A DNA stretch of 64,000 bases from the NCBI RefSeq assembly GCF_014201195.1, contig NZ_JACHDS010000001.1, forward strand, positions 5,270,001 to 5,334,000, read 5' to 3'. Origin of the DNA: Nocardiopsis mwathae (GTDB taxonomy: Bacteria > Actinomycetota > Actinomycetes > Streptosporangiales > Streptosporangiaceae). Shown here one piece after another: positions 32,886 to 40,906 of the stretch; positions within the stretch are counted from its first letter, which is position 1, and the number at the start of each line of letters is the position of its first letter. Under the pieces are notes generated by a model. It had not been told where the DNA came from, ran no database searches, and saw nothing but the letters and a program-made list of their open reading frames with translations. The translations under genes were made by a program, and so were the position numbers.

Positions 32886-34067
32886 ATGAGCGAGAGCACC
32901 GAGAGAGTGCCGCGCCGGGAAGGCGTGGGTGCCGGTGAGCGCAGACTCACCCCCGACCTGGCCCGCGGGTTCATGCTGCTGCTGATCGCCATGGCCTACG
33001 CGCCGCTGTACCTGCCCGGAGCCTACGGCTCCGTGAACACCCACCCCGACGGCGGGACCTGGCTGGACGCCGCCGTGCGCGTGGTCGTCCTGCTCGTGTT
33101 GGACAACCGGTCCTTCCCGATGTTCGCCGCGCTGTTCGGCTACGGGATGGTGATGATGCTCAGCGGGCAGCTGTCCCGCGGCACCCCCGAGCGCGAGGCC
33201 CGGCGCCTGCTGCGCCGCCGCAGCCTCTTCCTGCTGCTCTTCGGCGCCGTGCACGCGATCCTCGTGTTCCCCGGCGAGATCCTCGCCGCCTACGGCCTGG
33301 CCGGCCTGGTCATCGGCTGGCTGCTGCTGCGCCCCGAGCGGGCGCTGCTCACGGGCGCCGCCGTGACCGCGGTGATCTACGCGGTGACCGTTCCCCTCGT
33401 CGGCATCATGATGGCCTTCGCCACGGAGAAGTCTCCGGTGGTCGGCTACTCCACCACCGCCGACTGGGCCGAACGGATCATCTTCATGCCGCTCGCCCCG
33501 GTCCTCAACAACATCGGCTTCCCCCTGCTGCTCCCGCTGCTCCTCGGCGCCTGGGCCGCCAGGCGCCGACTGCTGGACCGGCCGGGCGACAACAAGCCGC
33601 TGCTCGCCCGGATCGCCGCGGTCGGCCTGGCGATTTCCCTGCTCGGAGCCCTGCCGGCGGTCCTCGTCGAGGTAGGCCTGTGGAACACCGCTGACCCGGT
33701 GGTGCTCGGCACCGTGATGGGGGTCCACGCCTACACCGGGGTCGGGGGCGGCATCGCGTATGCGGCCCTGTTCGGGCTGCTCGGCGCACGGCTGGAAGAC
33801 GCGCCCGGGCCGGCCGCCCGGGCGCTGGCCTCCGCCGGAAAGAACTCGCTGACCTGCTACCTGATGGCATCCGTTCTGGTCGCCGTCACCCTGCACGCGG
33901 AACTGCTGGGCCTGGGCGCCCACCTGAACAGCGCGGGCGCCATCGGCGTCGCCTTCCTGTGCTGGTCGGTGGCGGTGCTCTACGCGGTGTCCCTGGACCG
34001 CAGAGGCAAGCGGGGGCCGGCGGACGTGGCCCTGCGCAGGCTCGTCTACAAGGGCGCGAAGCGCTGA
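32886..34067 (+). CDS. DUF418 domain membrane protein
   Basis: A 393-residue polytopic protein. Family features: LDNRSFPMFAALFGYGMVMM near the start, RRRSLFLLLFGAVHAILVFPGEILAAYGLAG, and the C-terminal SAGKNSLTCYLMASV that defines DUF418. Eight to ten helices are visible. DUF418 is distantly related to acyltransferase-3-like membrane proteins; the function is unknown. AGGAG precedes ATG 32886. It follows the ABC operon by 86 nt and could be read with it. Confidence 0.85.
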   Translation: MSESTERVPRREGVGAGERRLTPDLARGFMLLLIAMAYAPLYLPGAYGSVNTHPDGGTWLDAAVRVVVLLVLDNRSFPMFAALFGYGMVMMLSGQLSRGTPEREARRLLRRRSLFLLLFGAVHAILVFPGEILAAYGLAGLVIGWLLLRPERALLTGAAVTAVIYAVTVPLVGIMMAFATEKSPVVGYSTTADWAERIIFMPLAPVLNNIGFPLLLPLLLGAWAARRRLLDRPGDNKPLLARIAAVGLAISLLGALPAVLVEVGLWNTADPVVLGTVMGVHAYTGVGGGIAYAALFGLLGARLEDAPGPAARALASAGKNSLTCYLMASVLVAVTLHAELLGLGAHLNSAGAIGVAFLCWSVAVLYAVSLDRRGKRGPADVALRRLVYKGAKR

Positions 34068-34078
34068 CGCAGCCGACA

Positions 34079-34115
34079 CCGGACTCGGCTGGGCCTTCGC
34101 CCCCGCCGAGTCCGG
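34079..34115. terminator. Bidirectional terminator hairpin
   Basis: CCGGACTCGGC / GCCGAGTCCGG, perfect 11-bp stem over a 15-nt loop, between the convergent DUF418 and SDR genes. Confidence 0.75.
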
Positions 34116-34117
34116 GC

Positions 34118-34846
34118 TCAGGACGGCAGCGGCTCGAACTCGAAGGTGCGGATGAAGCAGTCGCGGGGCTGGTTCACGGCGAACAGGACGCAGTCGAGCA
34201 CCGACCTCGCGGTGAGCATCGAGCTCGGGCCGCGGACCGCGGATTCCCACTCCTCGCTCAGCGGGTCGAGGTCGGTGAAGTCCGGCGGGTAGAGGGCGAT
34301 GACCCGGATGCCGTGCGGGCGGAGCCGTTCCGACATGATGTCGGAGAAGTTCGCCTGGGCGCCCTTCGCCGCGGCGAACGCCGGGTTGCCGATCCCCGCG
34401 TTGCTGCGCCCGGAGGCGACCGACGAGACCATGGTGACGATGTCGGGCCGGTCCGACCCCCGCAGCAGCGGAAGCATGTGCTTGGTCAGCAGGACCGTGC
34501 CCGTGCCGCCCGACGCGATCGCCGCCGCGATGTCGTCGTCGCCCGCCTCCTCCAGGTCGGTCGCGTCCAGCCAGGCGGCGCCGTTGTTGAGCAGGATGTC
34601 CACCCGGTCCGTCCACTCCCCGACCTTCCGGGTGAAGTCCCGGACCGACGCGGGATCGCCGAGGTCGCAGGTGAACGCGTGGACGCGTTCGTGCCCGAGC
34701 GCCCGGATCTCGTCCCGCACCGCCTCGGCCGACTCGATCCGGCGGGCGGAGAGGAAGACCTCGGCCCCCGACCGGGCGAACCCGACCGCCAGCGCCCGCC
34801 CGAATCCGCGCCCGGCTCCGGTGACGACCACGCGTGTGTCCTGCAT
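34118..34846 (-). CDS. Short-chain dehydrogenase-like protein with Tyr-to-Phe change in the active site
   Basis: A 242-residue Rossmann protein. The cofactor motif is VTGAGRGFGRALA, and the Asp of TCDLGDP and the Asn pair LLNNGAAW are present. The catalytic Ser lies in VSSVASGRS. The catalytic Tyr-x3-Lys reads FAAAK (in NPAFAAAKGAQ), so Tyr is Phe while Lys is kept; the codon is TTC. Without the Tyr hydroxyl, normal hydride-transfer chemistry should be impaired. ATG 34846 fits the usual start just before the first strand. It is followed on the same strand by no other gene. Confidence 0.85.
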   Translation of the reverse strand: MQDTRVVVTGAGRGFGRALAVGFARSGAEVFLSARRIESAEAVRDEIRALGHERVHAFTCDLGDPASVRDFTRKVGEWTDRVDILLNNGAAWLDATDLEEAGDDDIAAAIASGGTGTVLLTKHMLPLLRGSDRPDIVTMVSSVASGRSNAGIGNPAFAAAKGAQANFSDIMSERLRPHGIRVIALYPPDFTDLDPLSEEWESAVRGPSSMLTARSVLDCVLFAVNQPRDCFIRTFEFEPLPS

Positions 34847-34920
34847 CTGCGACCCCTTCCGTTGAGCGTCGGGAGCACACGCTAGAACCTCGACCGAACT
34901 CGAAGTCAACCGGCAGGGGC

Positions 34921-35583
34921 TCACCGGAAGCGGAGACGGAGACCGCCGTCCTCCGGCACGGCGACCAGGCCGCACAGGTCGGCCAGTGACCGCACGACCT
35001 CGGTTCGCGGGACGGCGCCGCCGACCCCCACGCAGGCCATCCCGGCCGCCGCGGCCGCACGCGCGCCGCCGGGTGCGTCCTCGACGACGACGCACCGGCC
35101 CGGTTCGACGCCCAGCAGCCCGGCCGCGCGCAGGTAGCCGTCGGGCGCGGGTTTGCCCCGGGCGACGTCGTCGGCGGCGACGAGGTGCCGAGGCCGCGGC
35201 AAGCCTGAGGCGCGCAGGCGTCCCCGGGCCACGGCCCGGGTGCCGGAGGTGACGATGGCCCACCGGTGTGCGGGCAGGGCGGCGAGCAGCTCTGCGGCGC
35301 CCGCGACCGGTCGGATCCCGGTGAAGTCGTGCTCCTCCCGCCGCGCGATGCGCCGCGCCTCGGCTGCGGCGTCGAGCTCGGGCGCGACCGCCCGGACCAG
35401 GTCGACATCGCGCATCCCGTGCGACCGTGCGACCACGTGGTCGGGGTCGAGCCCGTGCCCGGCAGCCCAGTCGCGCAGGACGCGGTGGATCAGCGGCATC
35501 GAGTCGACCAGTACCCCGTCGAGGTCGAAGAGCACCGCCTGGCAGTGCAGGGTCCCCGCGTGGAACGGGCCGTTCCGGGCCAT
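34921..35583 (-). CDS. HAD-family phosphatase (beta-phosphoglucomutase/DOG-like)
   Basis: A 220-residue haloacid dehalogenase-type phosphatase. Motif I is LFDLDGVLVDS (nucleophile Asp and acid/base Asp), motif II Thr/Ser in IVTSGT, Lys in RGKPAPDGY, and motif IV VVVEDAPGG. A helical cap lies between motifs I and II. It acts on a small phosphorylated metabolite such as glycerol-3-phosphate or a sugar phosphate. The gene begins 3 nt after the stop of the YdcF-like gene, so both are in one operon. Confidence 0.88.
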   Translation of the reverse strand: MARNGPFHAGTLHCQAVLFDLDGVLVDSMPLIHRVLRDWAAGHGLDPDHVVARSHGMRDVDLVRAVAPELDAAAEARRIARREEHDFTGIRPVAGAAELLAALPAHRWAIVTSGTRAVARGRLRASGLPRPRHLVAADDVARGKPAPDGYLRAAGLLGVEPGRCVVVEDAPGGARAAAAAGMACVGVGGAVPRTEVVRSLADLCGLVAVPEDGGLRLRFR

Positions 35584-35586
35584 CCG

Positions 35587-36663
35587 CTACCCGCCGTCCG
35601 GCGTCGGGACCCACCGCTCGGCGATATCCGAGTCCGGCCCGCGTTCCAGCGGGGTGACCAGGCGGTCGGGGCCGAACAGCACGGTGGCGGCGACGGTCTT
35701 GCCCAGGGCGTGTGCCTCGTGCCGCCACAGCCGGGCCTCCGCCTCGGCGCCGAGCTCGGCGTGCGGCACCGGCGTGACGCGCGCCGTCGGGAGGACCAGG
35801 TCGAGGACGTAGCGGACGCGCTCGGCGTGGTAGTCGGAGGTCACCAGGTTGATGGAGCCGACCGCCCGGGTGCGGGCCAGCTCGCGGAGGAAGAGCGCGT
35901 CGTCGTACGTGTGCCGGGTCTCCATCGCGATGACCGGCCGGTCCGGCAGCAGCCCCTGGGAGCCGAGCCAGTCCCGGCAGTGCCGCCAGTGGGGGCACCC
36001 GGTCGTGTTGAACTGCGCCCCGAAGCCGCCGGTGAGCACCAGCGTCGCGCCGAGCTCCGCGCTGAGCCGGGCCGCGGCCCGGCTGCGGTCCCGCGCCATG
36101 GGGCTGAGGGTGCCGTCGGGCCCGTTGGGCGCGGCGAGGACGACGACCAGGTCGGCTCCGTGCGCCGGCACCGGCGGGGAGGGGGCGTCGGCGGCGGGGC
36201 TGCCCAGCGCGTCGAGATAGCGGCGGAACCGGCGGCCCATGGTCGCCCGGCGCAGCCGCGCCAGGTCGGGCCATGTGCCGTCGATGCCGACCCGGCCCGA
36301 CATGGCGGTCGACGTCCCGGTCGCCGCCCCGGACCGAACGTCCCGTAGGGCGGCCTCCGAAACCGTCAGGCGGATGCGCCGTGCGGACAGGACGCCGACC
36401 GGGTCGGCGGGGTCGGCCCGGCCGGGAACGGTCCGGTCCGCCCCGTACCCTGCCAGGTCATCGGAGCCGAACCGGAGGAGTGCACCGTGCGCTGAGTCGT
36501 CGCGCTCAGCCGTGACCACGACCTCCAGCTCGCGTGGCACCGCGTGTCCCGCTTCCGCGGTCGCGGGAGCATGCCGCGGAGGCCCCCCGAACGCGTGTCC
36601 CAGCGCGTCGGCGAAACGGGCCCCTGCACGCGTCTGTGCCGCGGGATCCCCGGCAGTAGCCAC
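35587..36663 (-). CDS. YdcF/SanA/ElyC-like protein with an extra N-terminal region
   Basis: A 358-residue protein. The C-terminal 190 residues match the DUF218 (YdcF/SanA/ElyC) fold: ADLVVVLAAPN, LSAELGATLVLTGGFG, ETRHTYDDALFLREL, INLVTSDYHAERVRYVLDLV. The N-terminal 160 residues are of unknown type, with an RELEVVVTAERDD strand followed by RRIRLTVSEAALRDV. No signal peptide or membrane helix is present, unlike SanA and ElyC. The function is unknown; some homologues bind S-adenosylmethionine. It is translationally close to the HAD gene. Confidence 0.75.
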   Translation of the reverse strand: MATAGDPAAQTRAGARFADALGHAFGGPPRHAPATAEAGHAVPRELEVVVTAERDDSAHGALLRFGSDDLAGYGADRTVPGRADPADPVGVLSARRIRLTVSEAALRDVRSGAATGTSTAMSGRVGIDGTWPDLARLRRATMGRRFRRYLDALGSPAADAPSPPVPAHGADLVVVLAAPNGPDGTLSPMARDRSRAAARLSAELGATLVLTGGFGAQFNTTGCPHWRHCRDWLGSQGLLPDRPVIAMETRHTYDDALFLRELARTRAVGSINLVTSDYHAERVRYVLDLVLPTARVTPVPHAELGAEAEARLWRHEAHALGKTVAATVLFGPDRLVTPLERGPDSDIAERWVPTPDGG

Positions 36664-36696
36664 CGCACCCCCTGCCTCTCGTCACACCGACACGCC

Positions 36697-37518
36697 TCAG
36701 GCGCCTGCGAACCGCCGGTAGAAGACGACCGTCCGCTCCAGGTCGTCGGCCCGGAACTCCGGGCGCCAGCCGATCCGGTCCCAGCCCTCGCCACCGGCGA
36801 CGATGTCCGTCTTCGTCTCACCCTTGCGCATGGGCAGGTACTCGATCCCGGCGGTGGATCCGGTGATCTCCAGGACCATCTCCGCCACCTCCCGCACGGT
36901 CATCGCGCGGCCGGTCCCGCCGTCGAACACCTCGCAGTCGCCGAAGTCAAGGGCGTCGGCGAGCATGCGGCCGAGGTCGGCGGAGTAGACGAGGTCGACC
37001 GTCTGCGCCCCGTCGCCCCACACCGGAATCGGCCGCCCGTTCCACGCGCACACCGCGAACGTGGGGACGATCTTCTGCACACCGTAGTGCTTCTGGCCGG
37101 GTCCGAAGGCGTTGAACGCGCGAACGTGGCTGACGGGAACACCGAAATTCTGCCGCCACGCATAGGAGAGTTCCTGCGCACACTGCTTGGTCGCCTGGTA
37201 AACGTTCTTCCAGACCTGCGGCATGGTGATCCCGACGAATCGCGCGTCATTTATTCGGCACTCTTCCAGGACCCGGTAGGTGCCTTTCACGTTGATATCG
37301 ATGGCCTCGTCGACCTGGTCGAAGAGTTCCTCGGTGCCCAGGATGCCGGCCAGGTGCACGACACCGTCGACGCCCTTCAGTGCGGTGGTGAGCTCCTCGC
37401 CGAGGATGTCCGCGCCCGAAGACCGATCCACGGCGAACGCCTCGTGCCCGCGCCCCCGCAGGTGGTCGACGGTGTATCTGCCGATGAAACCCTCGCCGCC
37501 GGTCACTGCAACGCGCAT
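36697..37518 (-). CDS. NAD-dependent epimerase/dehydratase (extended SDR)
   Basis: A 273-residue nucleotide-sugar-type enzyme. GGEGFIGRYTVDHL is the dinucleotide motif, VVHLAGI follows, the catalytic Tyr-x3-Lys is YQATK, and FNAFGPGQ contacts the sugar nucleotide. It is slightly short for UDP-glucose 4-epimerase and the exact substrate is open. ATG 37518 has GGAGG about 9 nt upstream; ATG 37548 has none. It lies upstream of the YdcF-HAD pair on the same strand, 33 nt apart, so a three-gene operon is likely. Confidence 0.85.
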   Translation of the reverse strand: MRVAVTGGEGFIGRYTVDHLRGRGHEAFAVDRSSGADILGEELTTALKGVDGVVHLAGILGTEELFDQVDEAIDINVKGTYRVLEECRINDARFVGITMPQVWKNVYQATKQCAQELSYAWRQNFGVPVSHVRAFNAFGPGQKHYGVQKIVPTFAVCAWNGRPIPVWGDGAQTVDLVYSADLGRMLADALDFGDCEVFDGGTGRAMTVREVAEMVLEITGSTAGIEYLPMRKGETKTDIVAGGEGWDRIGWRPEFRADDLERTVVFYRRFAGA

Positions 37519-37905
37519 GCGCCGATATCCTCCGTTGGAGATGTGCACGTCAAACGAGTAAATGCTGCTCAGAAGTGTGGCTGCGGCGCGATCAAAGATC
37601 GTTTTTGTTTCTGATCTTCTCGCGATCTCGTTCGACCGGCCAATCGACGAATTTAGGCGGGGGTGCGGAGATTGTCAATGCCACTTCGAAAAAGAAAAAG
37701 AAAGACGGCCCGGTCGGCGGCGTGGTCCGGTGCCGCCGGTGCGTCGGCGCCGGGCGGCATCCTCACGCACTGCCGCACCCGTCGGGCCGCGAGAAGGGAG
37801 GGTCCGCGGCCCGGGCGCATGCCCCCTACCTGTGCCGATTGATGCCGACGGAAAGTTCGGCGATGATGCCGACGTCCGCCGCGAATGAGACCGGGAGAAG
37901 CGCGT
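37519..37905. other. AT-richer divergent intergenic region
   Basis: This 387-bp stretch separates the epimerase and XRE genes. It is visibly poorer in GC at 37560-37710 than any neighbour, with poly-A/T tracts (gtttttgtttctgatc, gaaaaagaaaaagaaag). A small hairpin CGATC-aaa-GATCG followed by TTTTTGTTT lies at 37589-37610. No gene is supported. The composition change marks the left edge of the accessory region. Confidence 0.5.
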
Positions 37906-38421
37906 ATGCCGCGACCCAGCACAGACCTTGGGGCCTACATCGCAGAAGTCGGCGAGGCCGTGCGGAGACGCCGGGAGGAACTCGGTCTCGACCGTGCCGA
38001 GTTCGCCCGTCGGGAGCCGACAGTCTCCTACCGGCTGCTGCAGGCCATGGAGCGCGGCGAACGCACGCGCTACAGCGATATCGTGCTGGCCAAGCTCGAA
38101 CGGAAGCTGGGGTGGGAGCCGGGGTCGTTTCGCGACATGGCGACCGGTGGCGACCCCAGGCCGATACAGGACCGGCTGATCTCCGTCGAGTACGACGAGA
38201 GGTCCGGGGTCGAGACGCGTATGTACCGCAGGGAGCGGGTCGACCTGGTGCAGCGGATCTACGACGACGTCGAGGCCGACCTCGCGGTGGACGACGAATT
38301 CACCCCCGAGGAGCAGTCGGCGCTACTGGAGAAGGCGCTGGAGGTCGCGCGCAGCCAGGCACTGATGATCATCCACACCGAGCGCCGGCACCGGCGCCAC
38401 GTCCGGGGGCGGACGTGGTGA
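37906..38421 (+). CDS. XRE-type helix-turn-helix protein
   Basis: A 171-residue regulator: residues 10-75 form the helix-turn-helix (YIAEVGEAVRRRREELGLDR, SYRLLQAMERGERTRYSDIVLAKLERKLGW). The C-terminal half is helical and charged (DLVQRIYDDVEADL, EEQSALLEKALEVARSQALM), ending in a basic tail RRHRRHVRGRTW. No catalytic domain was recognised. GGGAGAAG precedes ATG 37906. A strong palindromic terminator follows, so it is monocistronic. It opens the accessory region that contains the cyclase-NTPase operon. Confidence 0.8.
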   Translation: MPRPSTDLGAYIAEVGEAVRRRREELGLDRAEFARREPTVSYRLLQAMERGERTRYSDIVLAKLERKLGWEPGSFRDMATGGDPRPIQDRLISVEYDERSGVETRMYRRERVDLVQRIYDDVEADLAVDDEFTPEEQSALLEKALEVARSQALMIIHTERRHRRHVRGRTW

Positions 38422-38439
38422 CCCCCCGGGTTTCCACCT

Positions 38440-38461
38440 CTGTGGCCGGATCCGGCCACAG
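38440..38461 (+). terminator. 22-bp palindrome after the XRE gene
   Basis: CTGTGGCCGGATCCGGCCACAG is a perfect palindrome starting 19 nt after the stop codon; the stem can form 9-10 bp. Confidence 0.65.
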
Positions 38462-38614
38462 CGCCGAAAACCCGTAGGCGTACCGCGTTCCGTCCGTGTA
38501 TCGAACTGTCGAGCACGGTTTGCGGAGGTCACGCGTGGCAGTGGAACAGATGTTCGCTTTACCATGATCATCCCCGCTACAGACCCGTATCCGCGCACGT
38601 GACAGGGAGGGATC

Positions 38615-39007
38615 GTGTCAAGCCCCCCTCATCCCCCGATAGACCTCACCGAGCGGGACTGGAAGTACCCGCTCGCCATCACCACCGCCCCTCTGCCCAG
38701 GAACAAGGAGTTCATCACCACCACCCTGCCCTTCGGCCCCGGCCAATCCAGCGGCGTGCTGGTGACCGTGAACGAGGGGATCGTCCTCAGCCGACTGCTG
38801 CGCGCCTACAACGACCAGCTGTTCGGCACCCCCCGCGCCCTCCTCCGCGAGGCCTCCGGTCTGACGGACCCCCGCATCGACCCCAGGGAGTACAGACGCC
38901 AGATCGAACACCGCTACGACCTGGACGCCCCCGTCACACCGAGGCTCATCCGCCGCTACGAAGACGAATGGGGCCTGATCCCGGTCAACCTCCCTCTCGC
39001 GGGGTGA
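38615..39007 (+). CDS. Hypothetical protein
   Basis: A 130-residue soluble protein of unknown family. Segments: PLAITTAPLPRNKEFITTTL, SGVLVTVNEGIVLSRLLRAYND, and a C-terminal helical part ending RRYEDEWGLIPVNLPLAG. No Cys is present. GTG 38615 has GGGAGGG about 6 nt upstream, which supports translation. It lies between the XRE gene and the Crp-like gene in the same direction; the link to either is unproven. Confidence 0.65.
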   Translation: MSSPPHPPIDLTERDWKYPLAITTAPLPRNKEFITTTLPFGPGQSSGVLVTVNEGIVLSRLLRAYNDQLFGTPRALLREASGLTDPRIDPREYRRQIEHRYDLDAPVTPRLIRRYEDEWGLIPVNLPLAG

Positions 39008-39474
39008 GGGCTGCCCGGGTCGGGCGCCGTCCTGCAGCGCCCGGCCCGGCCTTCTCCCCTCCATCGATGATCATGGCGTTCGACGGGGAAAACGGACGGA
39101 ATCGACGCCCTTCGCCATGGCCATCGCCGGAGGGGCGAGGGACGCCCAGCCGCTCTTTCCCGGGGCACCGGCCCTCTGCACGACTTCGGACGCCTGTGGA
39201 ACCGGCGATCGCGCTCCGCCATCATCTCCTGTAGACACGGCCACGAGCCGCTCCGGTGCCGCAGGCGACTTCCGGCGCGCCGTCGGCTTTGGCATGGACG
39301 CGATGGCTGCAAACGTTTCCTCGACGCCGCAGTGGTCGATGAAATCCGTGAGTTTCTCGAAGACGACGACGCGTGACCGCCCTCGCGGGGCGGGGGCCGG
39401 CGCTCCCCGCAGGATCCCGCCTGTCGCGGGGGCGGGCTCGGTGCCGCCGGGCTGGTGAGGAGTGGCAGAACCCC
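39008..39474 (+). other. 467-bp stretch without a supportable gene
   Basis: All frames are broken or have poor codon bias. One frame on the plus strand at about 39303-39378 reads GCKRFLDAAVVDEIREFLED and ends in a stop, which resembles the tail of a decayed gene. A Crp-like gene promoter should lie in the 3' part, but no -35/-10 pair is convincing. Confidence 0.4.
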
Positions 39475-40176
39475 ATGTACAACGGAACATGGCCCGCGGG
39501 GACGTTCATGTCCCGGCTTGGTGAGGCTGCCCGTGCGGATCTTCTCGGACTGACGCAGACGCGGACGTACCCGACGGGCACGGCGCTTCTGCGGCAGGGG
39601 CACGTGGAGAACACGGTCTACGTCCTCCGATCGTCGCAGCCAGGCGACTCCGCGTGCGTCAAGGTCACCTCCCGCCTGCCCAACGGCGTCGAGACCCTGT
39701 TGGCGGTCCGCGTCAGCGGTGATGTGGTCGGCGAGATGGGGCCGCTGCGTGGGTCGGCTCCGATGGCGACGGTGACCACGTGCTCGCCGACGATCGCCCA
39801 GGCGATCCCCACCCCCGTGTTCATGAACTTCCTGGACAGGAACCGGGATGCGTGGGGCGTGATCGGATCTGTGCTCGGTGATCGCCTGGAATGGGCGGAG
39901 CGCCGCCGGACCGATTTCGCGGTGTACGAGGTTCCGGTGCGCCTCGCCCGGGTTCTGGTCGATCTCGTCGACCGCCATGGGGCGATGACCGACGATGGGC
40001 TCGATCTGGGGGTGCGGCTCTCCCAGGCGGAGCTCGGCCGGCTCATCGGCGCCCGGGAGGACGCCGTGGGGCAGGCAGTGCGCAGGCTCCGGGAGGACGG
40101 CTACATCCGGTCGCGCTACCGGAAGGTGACCGTGATCGACCTCGACGGCCTCCGGGCGTTCGCCGATCTCGTCTGA
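39475..40176 (+). CDS. Crp/Fnr-family protein with degenerate cyclic-nucleotide site
   Basis: A 233-residue regulator. The beta-roll domain (residues about 15-115) shows YPTGTALLRQGHVENTVYVL and GDVVGEMGPLRGSAPMATV. The C-terminal winged helix (165-225) reads LSQAELGRLIGAREDAVGQAVRRLREDGYI. In CRP the phosphate of cAMP is held by Arg in ERSAWV; here that place reads APMATV, so the Arg is absent while the preceding GE is kept. It may bind another ligand or none. ATG 39475 has only a distant AGGAG. It is convergent, 13 bp apart, with the PycTM-like gene. A CRP-like palindrome lies in the divergent promoter just beyond. Confidence 0.82.
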   Translation: MYNGTWPAGTFMSRLGEAARADLLGLTQTRTYPTGTALLRQGHVENTVYVLRSSQPGDSACVKVTSRLPNGVETLLAVRVSGDVVGEMGPLRGSAPMATVTTCSPTIAQAIPTPVFMNFLDRNRDAWGVIGSVLGDRLEWAERRRTDFAVYEVPVRLARVLVDLVDRHGAMTDDGLDLGVRLSQAELGRLIGAREDAVGQAVRRLREDGYIRSRYRKVTVIDLDGLRAFADLV

Positions 40177-40189
40177 GCGCCGACCAGTG

Positions 40190-40657
40190 CTAACGAATCA
40201 GGGCCGCCACCGCTCCGCTGAGCCCGACACACAGCATCGCGGCGACCCAGGGAATCGCGCGGGCGACATGGAAGTTCTTGCGCCGCGCGATCACGGCGAG
40301 CACCTGTGACATCTCCCAGGCCTCCGCGGTCGTGATGGCTCTGTCGCCTGGCCGGCATGCACGTGCTCCCGCTATCCCGAACCGGTTGGTCGCGCGCGGT
40401 GCGCCCATGCGTGGCCGCAGGGCCTGCGCCAGGTGGTAGCCGGAGCCCAGGAACGTGAAGGTGAACGTCGCCAGCAGCACGGCCGCCACCACTCCTCCCT
40501 GTTCCGTGAGCTCCGACTGGGAGGACATCGCCGCGACCGCGGCCCCCGCGTAGGCCACGAGGAGGGTGCCCACCTTTCCGTCTGCTTGCTGGACATTGTT
40601 CTGGAAGAGGGTCATAGACGCCAAGGCGGCTGAAATGTCGTCCGGATCATGGTGCAT
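40190..40657 (-). CDS. Small membrane protein resembling Pycsar effector PycTM (DUF5706-like)
   Basis: A 155-residue membrane protein. An N-terminal amphipathic helix with NNVQQADGKVGTLLVAYAGA recalls the ADxKAxxLL start of Pycsar transmembrane effectors. Hydrophobic segments follow at KVGTLLVAYAGAAVAAM, AAVLLATFTFTFLGSGYHLA and IPWVAAMLCVGLSGAVAALI; LAQALRPRMG and SQVLAVIARRKNFHVARA also fit that family's order. In Pycsar systems such proteins damage the membrane when cCMP or cUMP is made. ATG 40657 has AAAGGG upstream. It is divergent from the cyclase-like gene, with 249 bp between. The family assignment is from pattern, not from a search. Confidence 0.6.
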   Translation of the reverse strand: MHHDPDDISAALASMTLFQNNVQQADGKVGTLLVAYAGAAVAAMSSQSELTEQGGVVAAVLLATFTFTFLGSGYHLAQALRPRMGAPRATNRFGIAGARACRPGDRAITTAEAWEMSQVLAVIARRKNFHVARAIPWVAAMLCVGLSGAVAALIR

Positions 40658-40686
40658 GACTTTGACCCTTTCGTGCTTCTTTGGGA

Positions 40687-40750
40687 AGTGATCGGCATTG
40701 ATCACTGATTTCATTGGAAGCGCGTTTCCGTGCCACAATCCCTGATCAAT
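40687..40750. promoter_or_regulatory. Palindromes in the divergent promoter of the PycTM-like and cyclase-like genes
   Basis: AGTGATC-ggcatt-GATCACT (40687-40706) is a perfect 7-bp inverted repeat with GTGA/TCAC half-sites like those of Crp/Fnr proteins, although with wider spacing. A second pair, ATTGATCA (40697-40704) and TGATCAAT (40743-40750), overlaps it. The Crp-like gene next door is the natural candidate to act here. Confidence 0.5.
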
Positions 40751-40906
40751 CGGCTTTTGGGGTTGTGCGGATCATCACAGCCCTTATCAGGGGTTCTCTC
40801 GTGAGAATGCCGACTGATCAGGAATCCTCCTGACTGTTCCACGCCAGACTTGCCTTGCATCCGAGGATCCGAATCGGATGAACAGGTACGAAGGAGGCGG
40901 ATAGGT

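Noticed and set aside
32079-35408. 1109-codon open frame on the minus strand
   Set aside because: It is antisense to the ABC membrane and DUF418 genes, has no domain, and arises from GC-rich codon bias.
37589-37610. Hairpin plus T-run as an intrinsic terminator
   Set aside because: Stem of only 5 bp and no rightward gene upstream to terminate.
39117-39458. 113-codon frame between the hypothetical and Crp-like genes
   Set aside because: No ribosome site, no family, and codon bias unlike neighbours.
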